Source of the DNA: Phanerochaete sordida
Taxonomy: Eukaryota; Basidiomycota; Agaricomycetes; Polyporales; Phanerochaetaceae
NCBI GenBank assembly: GCA_019973155.2
Contig: BPQB01000013.1
Location: 310,001 to 374,000 of the forward strand
Reading direction: 5' to 3'
DNA length: 64,000 nt
The position numbers and the translations under genes were made by a program. Each line of letters opens with the position of its first letter. Within the stretch, counting starts at the first letter, position 1. Below, piece by piece: positions 45,507-57,105 of this stretch. Under the pieces are notes generated by a model, which saw only the letters and a program-made list of their open reading frames with translations, made no database searches and was not told the DNA's origin.

Positions 45507-46599
45507 ATGCTCAGCAGGACGACTCTGCAGTCTTGCAGAGTCAATGCTCGGGCTACGGCGGGCTCTCTGAGCGCTGCTCGTACCAACAGCACTGTCGCAC
45601 CCGCGGATTCGGGGGCGAAGCCCGAGCGCAAGAGGATACCAGTCGCCAACGCTTTTGGCGACTTGGCCATTCGTACGTGGCCTGAACGTTTCAGCATAAA
45701 GCATCTGCTCATCTGCGCATGGTATAGCGGAACGCGATGCCATCGGTACGTCGATCTGCCCTTCTTACGCTCCATATACAGCTAACACACATCTTGCAGT
45801 GCAGCGAGGAGGTCGCAGAGCACTCGGCATGTCCCCTGCCGACTTTGCAGGACGCGGAGGCCTCGCTGCCCATCTCATGGCGAAGCGTGCGCAAGAGGTT
45901 GCACGCCTCAGCGAAGAAAAACTGGCGCAGCAGAGGCTTGAACAGACGGACCTCTCCGAAATCAGCCTTGCCACACCGCCGCAGCTTGCCAATCAGCGTG
46001 AGCGCGGCCCTATGAGGCCACGCCCCACTCGCGCCGGCCCACGCACGGCTGCTACCCGCGCGGCCGAAAAGGTGGACACGGCGACACGCACGGAGGCACG
46101 GCCGGCGAACCGCAGGCCATCTCGCGCGGACCGGGCCCGGAAAGAGCTCATGGAGGAGATGGAGGAGGAGCTTGAAGAGATCGAAGAGGGCGAAGAACCA
46201 TTGTCGGAAGAGGCGCAGGAGAGATTGGAGCAATTGCACAGTGGCATCCCCAAGACGAACATGGAGGCACTGTTCGAGACCCCTTCGCCCGCCGCACACC
46301 AGGTCATCCCGCTTCAGGCCGAGACCAAGATGTCTGAGGTCCCCAAGGAGTCGAGCGCATTCGAAGAACTGAAGAAGCGAGTCCTGGAGAAGACTGCGGG
46401 CAAGTACGACGCTTACTTGCCTCTGCGGCTGGCAAGGAACAGCGCACACAACTCGCTGGAGAAAATGGGCGCTGTGAAATACGGCCGCCTTTCGCTTTCC
46501 AAAGTCTACAATGCGCCGCTTGACCAACGCGCAAGCGCTCTCGCGACCGTGGTGAGCCTCACCCAGACCTCGCGACCGGCTGCGTCCAAGACGTTGTAG
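45507..46599 (+). CDS. probable mitochondrial protein, unknown function
   Basis: Three exons: 45507-45672, 45728-45745 (18 nt) and 45800-46599. The N-terminus ([20 protein letters not shown]) is basic, Arg- and Ser-rich, without acidic residues for about 35 positions: a good matrix-targeting presequence. Downstream are a Lys/Arg/Glu-rich helical region ([20 protein letters not shown]), a basic Pro/Arg linker and an acidic coiled coil ([20 protein letters not shown]). The C-terminal block has [20 protein letters not shown], which looks like a conserved domain. I do not recognise the family; a mitochondrial ribosome-associated or assembly factor is a guess. It is divergent from the PFA4 gene and ends 77 bp from the convergent SAS4-like gene. 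Confidence 0.72.
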
Positions 46600-46676
46600 A
46601 GTACTGGGATCATGTGCATAATACGGATACATACGATGGTCTACTGTTACGCGAATAATAGGCTAGCGGTATCAAC

Positions 46677-48524
46677 TCAGTCCTCAAGGGTTTCAATCTC
46701 TGGGATATCTTGCTTCATGTCCTCGTCCCAATTCATCTCCTCGTATGGGACCTCTTGCGACTGTTCGGAGCCCGCGTCGCCACCATGAGGTCCGTACCCC
46801 ATGTAACTTCCGTCTTCCATGAGTTCGTCCTCTTCCTCGTCTTCCTCTCCGGACTCGTCCTCTTCGAACAGATATGCAGGGATTTCAAAGTCTCTGACCT
46901 CCTCGATCTGTGGCGGGACTCGGACGCCAAAAGCGGTGACATGACGTTGGGTTTTGCGGGTTTTCTGCGACTCTGAGTCGCGCATTGCGGAGAGCATGAG
47001 TATGCAGGGCTGCCGGTTGCGACCCCAGCCACCAACGCTCTCGGTGCTGGTGACAGACCGCTTGTTGGGTGAGCTCGCAGGGTCGACAGTACCGGTCGAG
47101 GTCCGCGGCTTCTTGCGTGGAGGTACCACAATTTCCTCTCCTGCCTCCGCCGCGAGCCGCTTCGCCTTGGAGATGAAGCGGCCGTCTGAGGCGCGGACGA
47201 TGGGGCGGCCGTCCTGGCTAGCGATGAGCACCGTGGCCGAGCTGTAGTGCGGTTCCTTCGCGGGCGTGGCGGGTGGGTCGCTGGGTGGCGGGCGCGGTGG
47301 TATGCGCAGCTTGAGCTTCTTCGGCCGCTCGGGCTCCTCGACGTCGAACTCGAGCTCGGACTCGCCGTCGCTCTCTTGACGGCGCCGGAGAGGTGCAGAG
47401 ACCGACGACTCGAGCTCGGACTCCTCTTCGATGTCGACCTCGATGGGCGTCGCATGGCGGTGCTCCGGTTCGACAGATATGCTCGCGCTCGCGCTCGCAC
47501 GCTCTCGCTTCATCCTCTCCTTTTTCTCCAGCCACTTGCGGTCGGGAGGCAGCAGCACGCGGTACCGCTCCTCGAGGGACTCCGCGACCTGGAGCATCTC
47601 CCGCCGCCTGCGCTCGCCTTCGTTGTGTGCGGCCGCGCCGTTGACGTGCGCCCCAGGTAGCTCGCCAAGCTCCGCGTCGGGCTCGTCGTACGTGCCGTCG
47701 TGCGTGACGCCTGGCGGCTCGGAGAAGTTCGACGCAGGCAGCGCGAGGAACGCGGCCGTGTCCATTGCCCGCAGCTGTTCGATGCGCTCCTTGAGCTTGT
47801 ACTGCTCATGCTTGAGCTTCTCCTTCTCCCTCAACCGTTGGCGCTTCTCGAATGTCTCGTACTTGCGGTGTCGCTTCTCGTATGCGGCGTCAGAAGTATC
47901 CACGAGCTCCTGCATATTGATTTCAGCTGTGAAACACGGTTAACATGCTGTATACGCACCTCGTCTGTATTCCGCGGTCGGAAGCGACCACCCACGAGGG
48001 CGTCATCCGAGAGCTGGGTGAACTCCGGGACCTGTATGTCGGCCTGCTGGCGACATGCACGTTGAACTTCTGGCCGGTCGAAGTATCGCCCGTAGGCCTG
48101 CGTGTTCAACTCGATAGCTGCTGAGGTTTCAGAGGTGGAGGGCACGAGCGCGGCATTGGTAGTGAACAGGAACCTGCTATTCGACGGGATGAGCGGTTCG
48201 CTCTCGACTGTGAGGGGGATTAGGGCATGCGATATATTGCGGGGAACCAGCATGCGTACATTGTCTACGTCTCGTCTCTAGGATCATGACATCCACGTCG
48301 CATCCCCCGACCCCTGGCCCTCCCCTCCGTGAACGCGACGGCAGCACCCGTTTGCGGGTCTGCATCCCGGCTTTCGCTGGTGGCTTCGCGGCTGGCTGAA
48401 GGGGCACAGCGTCCGGCGCGTCGCTCGCGGGCGGAGGGGCCAAGTCTGGCGTGAGCTTCATGGCAGCCCGCTTGCCCTTGCCCTTGGCGGACGGAACGGG
48501 GGTGGGTAGCGAGGAGTCGGTCAT
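46677..48524 (-). CDS. SAS4-domain-like nuclear protein
   Basis: Starts MTDSSLPTPVPSAKGKGKRA at 48524. The central part has RFLFTTNAALVPS, AYGRYFDRPEVQRACR and, after an intron near 47920-47960, the diagnostic basic helix RKYETFEKRQRLREKEKLKH with EQYKLKERIEQLRAMDTAAF, which fits the SAS complex subunit 4 (something about silencing) domain, a MYST acetyltransferase partner. Further on are a nuclear-type basic/acidic mix, PERPKKLKLRIPPRPPP, GWGRNRQPCILMLSAMRDS and an extremely acidic tail (ESGEEDEEEDELMEDGS) to the stop at 46677. Function as scaffold of a histone acetyltransferase is inference from the helix. Intron borders near 48225-48270 are approximate. Confidence 0.72.
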
Positions 48525-48866
48525 GGATTAGGTCGGCTGGCACGCGTCTGGCGATGTACAGGTGGTATACGGCCCAGGACAAGATGTTGAGTCGCGCGCC
48601 GGTCTCGAACGCCTTGCGCGATGAGGACGACGAGGACGAGGACGCTATTTCATGGTTCAACGAAGACTGGGCGGCAGCTGGCGGCCACATATCCAAATTT
48701 GGGCACGGTCCCGCCCAGTACCGTTTTGGAATGATGCGCTCATCCTGGACAAGCACACACAAACAAACTCCGCGCAGTGACTCGGACAATGTTACCAGAT
48801 AACTCATTCGAAACATATTTATTCTGATTTACACAAGATGGCTATGTCGTTCTCAATCTCGACAAG
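48525..48866. other. intergenic, about 340 bp
   Basis: Between the SAS4-like start and the stop of the aldo/keto reductase gene. An 82-codon frame (48554-48802, plus strand) has no supporting feature. Nothing else seen. Confidence 0.4.
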
Positions 48867-50353
48867 CTACTCAGGGCGGATGGGGCCAGCCAGCGGCTCG
48901 ACATCGATGAAGATGACGCTGCGATTCACGCGGTTTGCGACAGACCCATCGCACGAGCCCTAAACGCAAATTATGTGAGTTCGTGTGGGTCTTGTAAAAA
49001 GAGTGGATCTCATTACCATGTGCTTGAAGGGGTAGCCAGCATCGAACGGTACCACGTCCTCGATCCGCTTGATCTGCTCCGCAGAAAGGGCGATCTTGAG
49101 AGCCTCGATGTTCGCGAGTAGCTGCGCAGGCTTGTTACCGCCAATGACGGGGAAGACATAGGGCATCTTCTGCTGATGGTACGCAATCAAAACTAGAGGC
49201 GCGACCGCGCTGAGCATGTATACTTTCACAATTCTAGCAACACACTTACCCGCGCGGATGTTCGTCGTGCCCACTTCCTTGGCGATCTCCTCGAGGGTCG
49301 CGGACATCTTGCGCTCAACCTCGGTACGCTTCCAATCCGCGCCCAAAGCAGACACCGCGATGCGGTGCTGGGCGTCGGCTGCACGGGCCTGCTCCTCGGC
49401 ATCAGTGCGCAGTCGGCCGCCGACGAACACATTGAAGGCTGCGAAGGCCATGCCTATCGCAGATCCGTCAGAACATGCTCTTGCTGACAGAGGTTCCCAC
49501 AACACGCACCATACTCGCGACACATGGGCAGTATCTCGCGCTCAACGTCGCGCTCCATGACGCTCCACCCGCCCTGGTAGATCACAAACTGCGGCTTGCC
49601 ATGCTGGCGCGCATAGTCGTTGAGCTGCGCGACCTTCCACGCCGGCGTGTTGCTGATGCCCTGCAACATCACGCCAATCAGCACGGCCCGCCGTCTCATG
49701 CCTGGGACCGCTGCGCACCAGGTAGAGCACCTTTCCGCGCGCGACGAGGTCCCAGAGGCCGTGCATGGCCTCCTCGACGCTCGTGGTGAAGTCCCACCAG
49801 TGCAGGTACAGGATGTCGATGTAGCTCGTGCGGAGCTTGCGCAGGCTCGCCTCGACGCTCAGCGTCATGCTCTTCACGCTGTTGCCGAGCGTCGCCGCGG
49901 GGTTCGTGACCCCGGGCTTGCGGGCGGCCCAGGGGGAGGTGTACTGCGTGCACTGTCAGCCCATTTCCTCAGCGCGTCGGCTCCGCCCGCACCTTGGTCG
50001 AGAGCACGATCTGGTCCCTGTTGCCGCGCGCCTCCATCCACTCGCCGATCCACTCTTCGGACTGCCCGCTCTGGCTGGTAGAGGACGGCGCGGTCAGCCT
50101 CGCGCACTTGTCGCCGGGTCAGGGACAGCACTCACTACTCGTTGGCGGTGTCGATCGCGTTTCCGCCCGCGTCGAAGTACGTGTCGAGGTACTTGAACGC
50201 GTTCTCCTTGTCGCACGTGCCGACGAAGGGCCACTTGCTGCCGACGCTCATCGTGCCGAGCACGATCGGCGAGACGTAGACACCCGCGCGCGGCGAGAGG
50301 CGGCGGTAGCGCGCCAGCGGCGAGTCGGGGACGGGGGCGGGCGCGATGGACAT
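48867..50353 (-). CDS. aldo/keto reductase, aryl-alcohol dehydrogenase type
   Basis: NADPH-dependent reductase with a TIM barrel; substrates of close fungal homologues are aryl aldehydes or polyketide intermediates. Start at 50353 (MSIAPAPVPDSPLARYRRLS). Motifs: VSPIVLGTMSVGSKWPFVG, GGNAIDTANEYQSGQSEEWI (catalytic Asp and Tyr; the Tyr codon is split by an intron), SVEASLRKLRTSYIDILYLH with WWD (His region), ISNTPAWKVAQLNDYARQHG, FVIYQGGWSVMERDVEREIL, then VFPVIGGNKPAQLLANIEAL for the cofactor phosphate. The C-terminal exon ends EPLAGPIRPE with stop at 48867-48869. About six introns. A TATA-like run is 62-71 bp upstream. It lies just downstream of an aldehyde dehydrogenase on the same strand. 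Confidence 0.9.
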
Positions 50354-50899
50354 TGCGTGTGGCAAGGGGTTAGGCTTGTCGGTGGGTTGGTAGCTGCTCC
50401 TGCGTACGGGTCCATTTATATATATGGAGATCAGGCGGATAGAATCGGATTTTGCGGCGAAATATCAGCGGTTCTAGGCTGCCATGTACTACGTAACATC
50501 ATAACCATGGTCGATGCCTCAATGCGGTTCGTGTTCAGTACCTACAGTGTCGACGATGCGGTAGTGCGACGCGGTCCTGGACGCGCCGCTAAAGCGCCGT
50601 CAACCTGCCGCTCACGTAACAAAATATGACAACTCGCCCAGATCGACTTTCGCGGCCTGCCACAAATTACGGCACAACGACAAAAAAGAGGGCACGAGCT
50701 TGATATCATCTCACAAGTTCGCTTCTGCTGCTCGCTTCTGAGGACCGCCAGGAGGTCCAGGTCATAACCAAAAATCAAGTCCACATTAGCACTACTACAG
50801 CACGGACAGCAATATAACTCATCAGATCGTCACGAGTCGTACCCTACGTCTCCAGCATAAGGCCCTCACCTCCCCATCTCCCAAATAATACAGACAGGT
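50354..50899. other. intergenic between AKR and ALDH genes
   Basis: About 545 bp; holds the AKR promoter with its TATA-like run and the ALDH 3' end. No gene seen. Confidence 0.5.
50415..50424 (-). promoter_or_regulatory. TATA-like box of the aldo/keto reductase gene
   Basis: TATATATAAA on the minus strand, 62-71 bp upstream of the ATG at 50353. Confidence 0.6.
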
Positions 50900-53199
50900 T
50901 CACCGGCGCGCAGCGTCGATGAGCGACATGAGCGAGTCGAGGCGCGTGCGCCACTCCTCGGCGTAGAACAGGCCGATGAGCCCGCTCACGAATTGCCTGC
51001 AGCCAAAATCAGCAGGCGAGGGGGTGAGAGCGAAAGATGTACGCACCAGCTGATGGCGATCGAGCGGATGGGGTAGTCGAGCGGCTTGGGGATGGACGTC
51101 TGGACGAGCCACGGCCAGCGGTCGACGACGATGACCTTGGTGCTTGTGAGCGAGCGCAGGCCCTCGGGCCCGCCGAAGCGTCCGAAGCCGCTCATCTTGA
51201 CGCCTCCGAAGGGGAGGTCCTGGCTGTGCGGGGGTCAGCGGCAGGCAATCGCGGCGATGTCGAGAGGCTCACTTCAGGTAGAAGACCGCGAAGTCGTTGA
51301 TGGACACCATGCCGCACTCGAGCTTCTTTGCGACGAGCTCGACGCACTTCTCCTGGTCAGGGCCGAATACGCTCGCACCGAGGCCGTAGCGCGTGCCGTT
51401 CGCGATTGAGATGGCCTCCTCGATGGTGTCGTACTTGATGATAGCGGCGATTGGTGCGAACACTTCGGACGCTCGTCAGCGGGAATTATTTTGGCGGCCT
51501 GCTAAACACGTACTTTCGCGCTGCGCAAGCTCACTCGCGGGGTCCACGTTACCAACAACCGTCGGGCTGAAGTAGGATCCATGTTCAAGATAGGGGTGCT
51601 TCCACCGCTTGCCGCCGACGTCGACTGTCGCGCCGTGGTTCTCTGCCGCTTCGAGCACGCGCTCGAGGTCGTCAAACCGGCTGTTGCTGATCATCGCGCC
51701 GCAGTCGACGGTCGGCACGAAGCCGTCCTGGGGCTGGGAGAGGGCACAGCCGAGGCGGAGCTGCTTTGTACGTTCGACGATGAGGGCGTAGATCTCGTCA
51801 TATTGCGAAGAGTGCACGATGAGACGCTCGATACCGATGCAGTTCTGGCCAGCGTTCTGACTGGGGGAAATTGTGTGAGGAACCATGTATGGAGGTGAGA
51901 TAGCGAACATACAAGAGGCCGCGCATCCATATGCTTTCGTATTGCTTGATGTCCGTCGAAGGCATGACGATAGCAGGGTCCTTGCCACCAAGTTCCAGAG
52001 TTACAGGTGTGAGCTGGTCAGCAGCCGCCTTGATCACCTTCCGGCCAACTTCTTCTGAACCAATGAAAGTGATATGGCGAATCCAGGGCGACCCCGTCAG
52101 AGCGTCAGCAGCATCCGGGTAGCAGCAAACCAGCTGTGGCGTAGCTTCAGTTGCCGCTGTGATCGCTATCATCTTCAGAAACGCACCTGAACAAGCTCAG
52201 GGTCCTGTCCGCAAACCCTGAGGCACTCCTTGACAGCACTGATGAACCACATTGTCGACCAGATGACGTTTTCCGAGCACTTCACGACGATACCGTTACC
52301 AGCGAATATAGCGGCAAGGATCGGGGAGAACGCGTTGTGCAGTGCTATCAAACTCGGTCAGACGCGCAAGCACACGCATGTGCAGATGCCGCCACGCACG
52401 GTAGTTCCAAGAGACGATAGCCGCCACCACGCCCAACGGCTCGTAGTGCACCTTGGCGCTCTTATACATCAGCATCCAGTTTGTGCTTCGCGACTCTGGC
52501 TTGAGGTAGTATTCGCCGTGGGTGGCAAGCCAGTCCATTTTCGATGCAGTGGTAAGGATCTCCCCAAGGGCAGCATCGAGCACTGCGCCAAAGCGTGAGC
52601 ATCACAGGGTGTGGCACACGACCAAGCGTAGACATCAACATACGCGTCTTTCCCGTGTCGCGCGCAGCAACCTTTGCGCAGGTCTCCTGGTTGTCCACCA
52701 ACCACTTCTTCAAGCTGCGTACCACCTTGCGGCGGTCGGCGAAGGAGCTGTGCTTCCATGACTGCTGGGCGGTCACTGCGAGCCTGATCTTGTGTCCAAT
52801 CTCTTCAGCGTTGTCCGCAACGTAGGTACCAAGATGCCATGCTGTAGCAGGATCATAGCACGTGATGTACTGTCGTCCTTGCAAGTGTACGGGCGGCATG
52901 AGACCAGGATCTCGTAGGTGTGAGTCTATGGCTGGTTCTTCGATGCGTATCGCTTGAAAGTCTGGGCCAATTTGCTTCGTACACGCGTCAGAGAGCATTT
53001 CGCGCAACAGAGATGGCTAAGGGCATACTTCTGGTGCGCGAACGCGGAAGGGCACTGCCCTGTTGCGCATGGACTGGTACCGCTGGAAGACGAGCCATAT
53101 GCCGAGGGCAAAGAAGATGGAGAGGGGGTAGAAGATGCCGGGGCCGTCGTTGCCGTCGTCGTCGAGGTCGTGGTAGGGGAGGTAGTCGTCGTCGCGCAT
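50900..53199 (-). CDS. membrane-anchored aldehyde dehydrogenase (MSC7-like)
   Basis: Oxidises aldehydes to acids with NAD(P). ATG at 53197-53199 starts an acidic N-terminus ([16 protein letters not shown]) and a single membrane span ([18 protein letters not shown]), an arrangement known from yeast Msc7. The ALDH body follows: [77 protein letters not shown] (general-base Glu), [20 protein letters not shown] (catalytic Cys), [30 protein letters not shown] and [20 protein letters not shown]. Stop 50900-50902. About ten introns. It is followed by an aldo/keto reductase in the same direction; a link in aldehyde handling is possible. Confidence 0.92.
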
Positions 53200-53420
53200 G
53201 GTGGGCGGGGGTATCCTGGTCGGACGACAGAACGAAAGTCGAACAGCGAACAAGGTCGGCCGTCGCGTGGCATCATTCAGAACCCCCGCGTTGTGTGCCC
53301 GTGTTTGCACAGACGCCCGGTGGCAACGATGCCTCCGAGCCAGACGCCGGACGTCACACCTGCCCCAGACCGAAACGACCACCGCAGCCAAAGTGCGCCC
53401 TCGCCCCCGCTTCTTCAACC

Positions 53421-55284
53421 ATGTCGACCAGAGAACCGCTTTGGTACTGCCACGAGGCACGTAGTCGCTGCTCTCGTCGGCGGGCTCCCTCACTGACAGA
53501 CCGCGCAGTGCCATGCCGAGATGCGCCCGCTCATGGTCAGTCGGCGTGCATCCGTGCCCCACAGACTAGTGTGACCATTCTGCAGGTGCCAGATCCCCAT
53601 TGCGCATCGTGCAACGGGACCTTCGTAGAGAAGGTATGTGCTCAGGAATTATCTTTTCTTTCATGCGCTCATGGCAGCATGCTAGCTCGAGAACCCTGCA
53701 GACGACCCTCGCGCGTACGCGCCAGGCTTCGGGGAAGAGGAGGACCCCTTCGGTCCGGAGGGCTTCCTTGGTGAGCCGGTGCTTCATGCGACCTGATCCA
53801 AAGCTCATCGCGCTCCAGTCGGATTGCAGAATCTCCTACGAGCAAGTGCAAGCCCTCCACCGGCACAACCGAGATCGCCAACGCTTGAAGGGAACAGGAC
53901 CACACTCCCAGTATGTCCTGCAAATGAGCAACTCAACCCCTCCGACTCATTCTTCTCCCAAGACTATGGGAAACGGCTCAGGTTTCACAATACGCATCGA
54001 TAGAACAAGCACTCCAAGCGACGGACCACGCACTCGATTCTCTGCTGGGCCTGCCAGGTCTGGCGATATCCCCCTGTTCTCAGAGTACGCTAGCTACCGG
54101 CATCATCGCCAACGTCCATCTCACATCTATCTAGCTATGTCTCACGCAACGGTGGACCACGGTCACCAGGAAGGGACACGATTGACGGGCCACTCATGTT
54201 CCAATACCTCCTCGCTATGCTTCACAATCCTACTCGGAACGGCAACATGGCAGAGCTCTTCGAGGGTATGCCCCAAGGGCCGGAGGCGGGGAGGTTTGGG
54301 GACTACGTCTTCAACCAAGAAGGTCAGTGATTCTCCACTCTTCCCATGAAAGCGATGAAGTTGAGTTGACGATCGTCCCGTTCCAGCGCTTGATCAGATT
54401 ATCACTCAGCTCATGGAGAATTCCCAAGGACATCCCGTTCCGGCAACAGAGGAGGTCATGCAGAAGCTTCCGCGAGAGGTGCTCACAGAAGGATGTGCGT
54501 CGGTCCCTTATCTCCGCCCTCCATTGTACTGACGTAGTATGGTCAGCTCCGCTGCTAGAGAAGGACTGTGCGGTCTGCAAGGAGCAGTTCCAACTCAACA
54601 CGGAAGATCCGGACGAGCAGGTCGTGGTCACGCTTCCATGCAAGCACCCCTTCCACGAACCATGCATCATGCCATGGCTCAAGTCCAGCGGAACGTGTCC
54701 TGTCTGCCGGTAAGCCCCGTCGTACCGTCCGCGTGGCATGCCTGTCCTGTCCGTCTCTGCTCAGTCTTTGTGCGGGGCGGTGCATGGCAGGAGCGCGTGC
54801 TGGCACCAAAGCGTACCCTTCTGACGAACTCCCTCTGTGCGTTTACAGGCATCAGCTGGTTCCGCAGCCGGAGCATGGTGCCCCCGGTGCTGGTCCTCCG
54901 GGTAGCTCTGGTCAGAACAACAGCGATAACAACAACAACCCCAGCAACCCCGGCGGCGGCGGCAGCCCAGGCACAGGAGGCACAGGCGCAAACAACAACA
55001 CCTCGTCGTCTCCCCGCGGACAAGAGCCGTCGAGTTCCGCCGCAGGCCTTTTCGGCAGCCTTTTCAACATGCTGCACAACGTCGCCTCGAGCTCGGGGCC
55101 CGCCGGCACCGCGCCCGGGAACAGCCAGGGCGCGAACGCGCGGCAGTCGAGCTGGCACGCCGCGGGGCCCGGCTCGGGCGCGAACTCGCGCCGGGGCTCG
55201 CAGGACGCCAGCCGCGGCGGGCAGCGCCGCCGCGGCAGCCGCGACGACCACGAGCTGCCCGGCAGCTGGAACGACGTCGACTAG
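53421..55284 (+). CDS. RING-H2 E3 ubiquitin ligase, RNF126/RNF115-like
   Basis: Cytosolic ubiquitin ligase. The N-terminal zinc ribbon (WYCHE, CHAEMRPLM, PHCASCNGTFVE) is assembled from three small exons; the first junction (53457-53508) needs a GC-AG intron to keep CHE|CHAEM. Then ENPADDPRAYAPGFGEEEDP, GSGFTIRID, IDGPLMFQYLLAMLHNPTRN, RFGDYVFNQEALDQIITQLM and the RING-H2: CAVCKEQF at about 54568, then LPCKHPFHEPCIMPWLK and SGTCPVCR, a C3H2C3 pattern. The tail is Gly/Asn/Ser-rich and ends GSWNDVD, stop at 55284. The whole plan, zinc ribbon plus C-terminal RING after a mid-region DYVFNQEALD block, matches RNF126-type ligases that act on mislocalised membrane proteins (function by homology). 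Confidence 0.88.
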
Positions 55285-56045
55285 CCCCTCGCACGGAAAC
55301 GATGGAAGTCGGCGGAGCGCAATGGAGGTCATCTGTACTAGACGTGTAGCCGCCCCCGCCCCGTCCGTCAGTCCGGCTCTGTATCTCTACTCACCTTATG
55401 CGGTTGTAGAACATTATCCTCGGATTCGGTGGTGTAACATATTCTATTTGGCAGACGTGGTGGAGCCTTGTGTGTAGTATATAGCGCAATATGTACAGCG
55501 ATAATCAACGGTGTTCATGGCGGCCTCGGGGACCGATGTTGCTGACTGTGTCGACGCCGGCTCCGTGGTTGCGATGTGTGTCAGCGACTGAAGAGCGCAA
55601 AGCTTGCGAATTACGGTGGCGCTTTGTTGAGACACGTCGTATTCTGCGCGGATCGCGCAGCTCAGGGTGCGCGGCGTGTCTGCCGTGAGATCAGAAGATT
55701 TCCAGATAACAATGTCTCTGGTTCCTAGACGCATTGAGACTCCAATCGCTTCGTTCAGGCATCTTTGGGGATGCGTCTGTCTTTATGTTGTGTTAGAGCA
55801 GCTGCTAGTCGTCCATGAAGACCCCGAGGAGTCGAGGACCCACTTTCGCGCGTTAGAGTGGGCGCGCCCCTCCCACACCTCGAGCCGCGAGCGGCATGCA
55901 GACAGCTGCAACACCTCCGAGCACTCTAGACCCGATCCCGGGAGACAGTTCCACAGAGCGAGCGTGTGGTGAACCGTGGACACAGAGGACACACCTGAAG
56001 GATGCTGCGGGGGCATGGGACCGCTGAGCGGATGAAAGATAGCAC

Positions 56046-56117
56046 GGGGCCGTGGCGCAACGGTAGCGCGTCTGATTCCAGTCCAGAAGGTTGAGTGTTC
56101 AAGTCACTCCGGCCTCA
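56046..56117 (+). tRNA. tRNA-Trp(CCA), intronless
   Basis: Acceptor GGGGCCG pairs with CGGCCTC (one G-T); discriminator A. D arm GCGC-AACGGTA-GCGC; anticodon loop TTCCAGT with anticodon CCA at about 56080-56082; T arm GAGTG-TTCAAGT-CACTC. The anticodon stem TCTGA/CCAGA has an A-C mismatch at the loop-closing pair. A T-run follows at 56120-56124. Confidence 0.88.
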
Positions 56118-56119
56118 TG

Positions 56120-56124
56120 CTTTT
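56120..56124 (+). terminator. RNA polymerase III terminator of tRNA-Trp
   Basis: Five T starting three bases after the tRNA end. Confidence 0.65.
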
Positions 56125-56830
56125 TGTCCTCCAGTGTTTTTGGCACCATAACCGAGTATACCGTGTACCCTCCCAACAACCACCCACGCTAGCGCAGATT
56201 TTGTGCGCATTCTTGCGAGCATGCTCCTGCTCTTGTCACCCAGCGACGGACGCAAAGCCACCACAAAGCGGCGGAGCGCCCGGCTGTGCAGGGTCATCAT
56301 GATGGACGATTGTGGCACGCGGAAGATCTGAAGCCACAACGATCCTTCATGTGCTCCGAACACCCAGCAGCGCACAGCCCGCGAAGCCAGCACCGTGCAC
56401 TCGCACAAGAGGGGAGACGAGGTAAGCCGTCGACGCCCTGGGCCTGTGCCGCTGTCAAATATACTTCTCGATCCTCGAAACCTTCTGACGTTTGGCTTGA
56501 CAGCTAGACGATTATAGGCCCAGGTGACGGAGGAAAGGGCAGCTGCACGAGGCCGACGGCGGCGTGTGGGTACTCGAAGCAGCATCAAGTGCTCCTTTTG
56601 TGCATTTCTCGCGGAGAACAACGTGCGCAACATGGAGAACTTGGCAACGCCCCTCCCAGGAGGCCTCTGTGCCGCGCCGTGCCTGGCCCCCGGGGCGTCC
56701 GCACATCCACCGCGCCGTCCAGCACACGGTCCCCGCGCGTGCGCTGCCAGCGGCCACATGCCGCGCAGACGGTTCGTCGCCGCGAAGCCGCCGCACGGGA
56801 AAGCACACTGCGGGCTCGCGCGCGCGCCGG

Positions 56831-56835
56831 CCAAT
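56831..56835 (+). promoter_or_regulatory. CCAAT box upstream of RNase T2
   Basis: CCAAT in the context GGCCAATCACAG, about 270 bp upstream of the ATG; a plausible Hap-complex or CBF site. Confidence 0.4.
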
Positions 56836-57031
56836 CACAGCGCACGCACGCGCGCGCCCGCGTGCTCCTCTCCGCGGCCGCCGCAGGTTCCAATGTGCCG
56901 CGCACTCGCACCTCGCGAAGCACGGTCCAGCGCGTCGATAGTGCCAGACGCTGCACACATGCAGCGCACGCGGAAACGTGCGTTCGCCCGGGAGCGAAGC
57001 GCGAAGCACCCAGCTCTTCCCGGACGTCTGC

Positions 57032-57039
57032 TATATAAA
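57032..57039 (+). promoter_or_regulatory. TATA box of the RNase T2 gene
   Basis: TATATAAA 66-74 bp upstream of the ATG at 57106, in an otherwise GC-rich tract. Confidence 0.75.
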
Positions 57040-57105
57040 GCGCGGGCCCTGTGGCTCGCCCGCTCCCGTTGCCCGACCCCCTCCCCCGCCTCAACGTAGG
57101 ACACG

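Larger units (their letters stand above)
55285..57105. other. 1.8-kb region holding tRNA-Trp and the RNase T2 promoter
   Basis: Apart from tRNA-Trp (56046-56117), no gene is supported. The last 500 bp are very CpG-rich with many CGCG/CACG tracts, a CCAAT box at 56831-56835 and a TATA box near the RNase T2 start. Long open frames there reflect GC content. Confidence 0.5.

Noticed and set aside
48554..48816. 82-codon plus-strand frame and its minus-strand overlap
   Set aside because: Short, no conserved feature; the minus frame overlaps the SAS4-like start in another phase.
53600..54349. Continuous 249-codon plus frame in the RING gene
   Set aside because: Only a part of it (TMGNGSGFTIRID onwards) is coding; the rest changes frame at introns with good GTATGT/CAAG borders.
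56524..57105. Several long frames upstream of RNase T2
   Set aside because: Very GC-rich promoter tract with frames open in many phases; Arg/Ala/Pro/Ser composition only.
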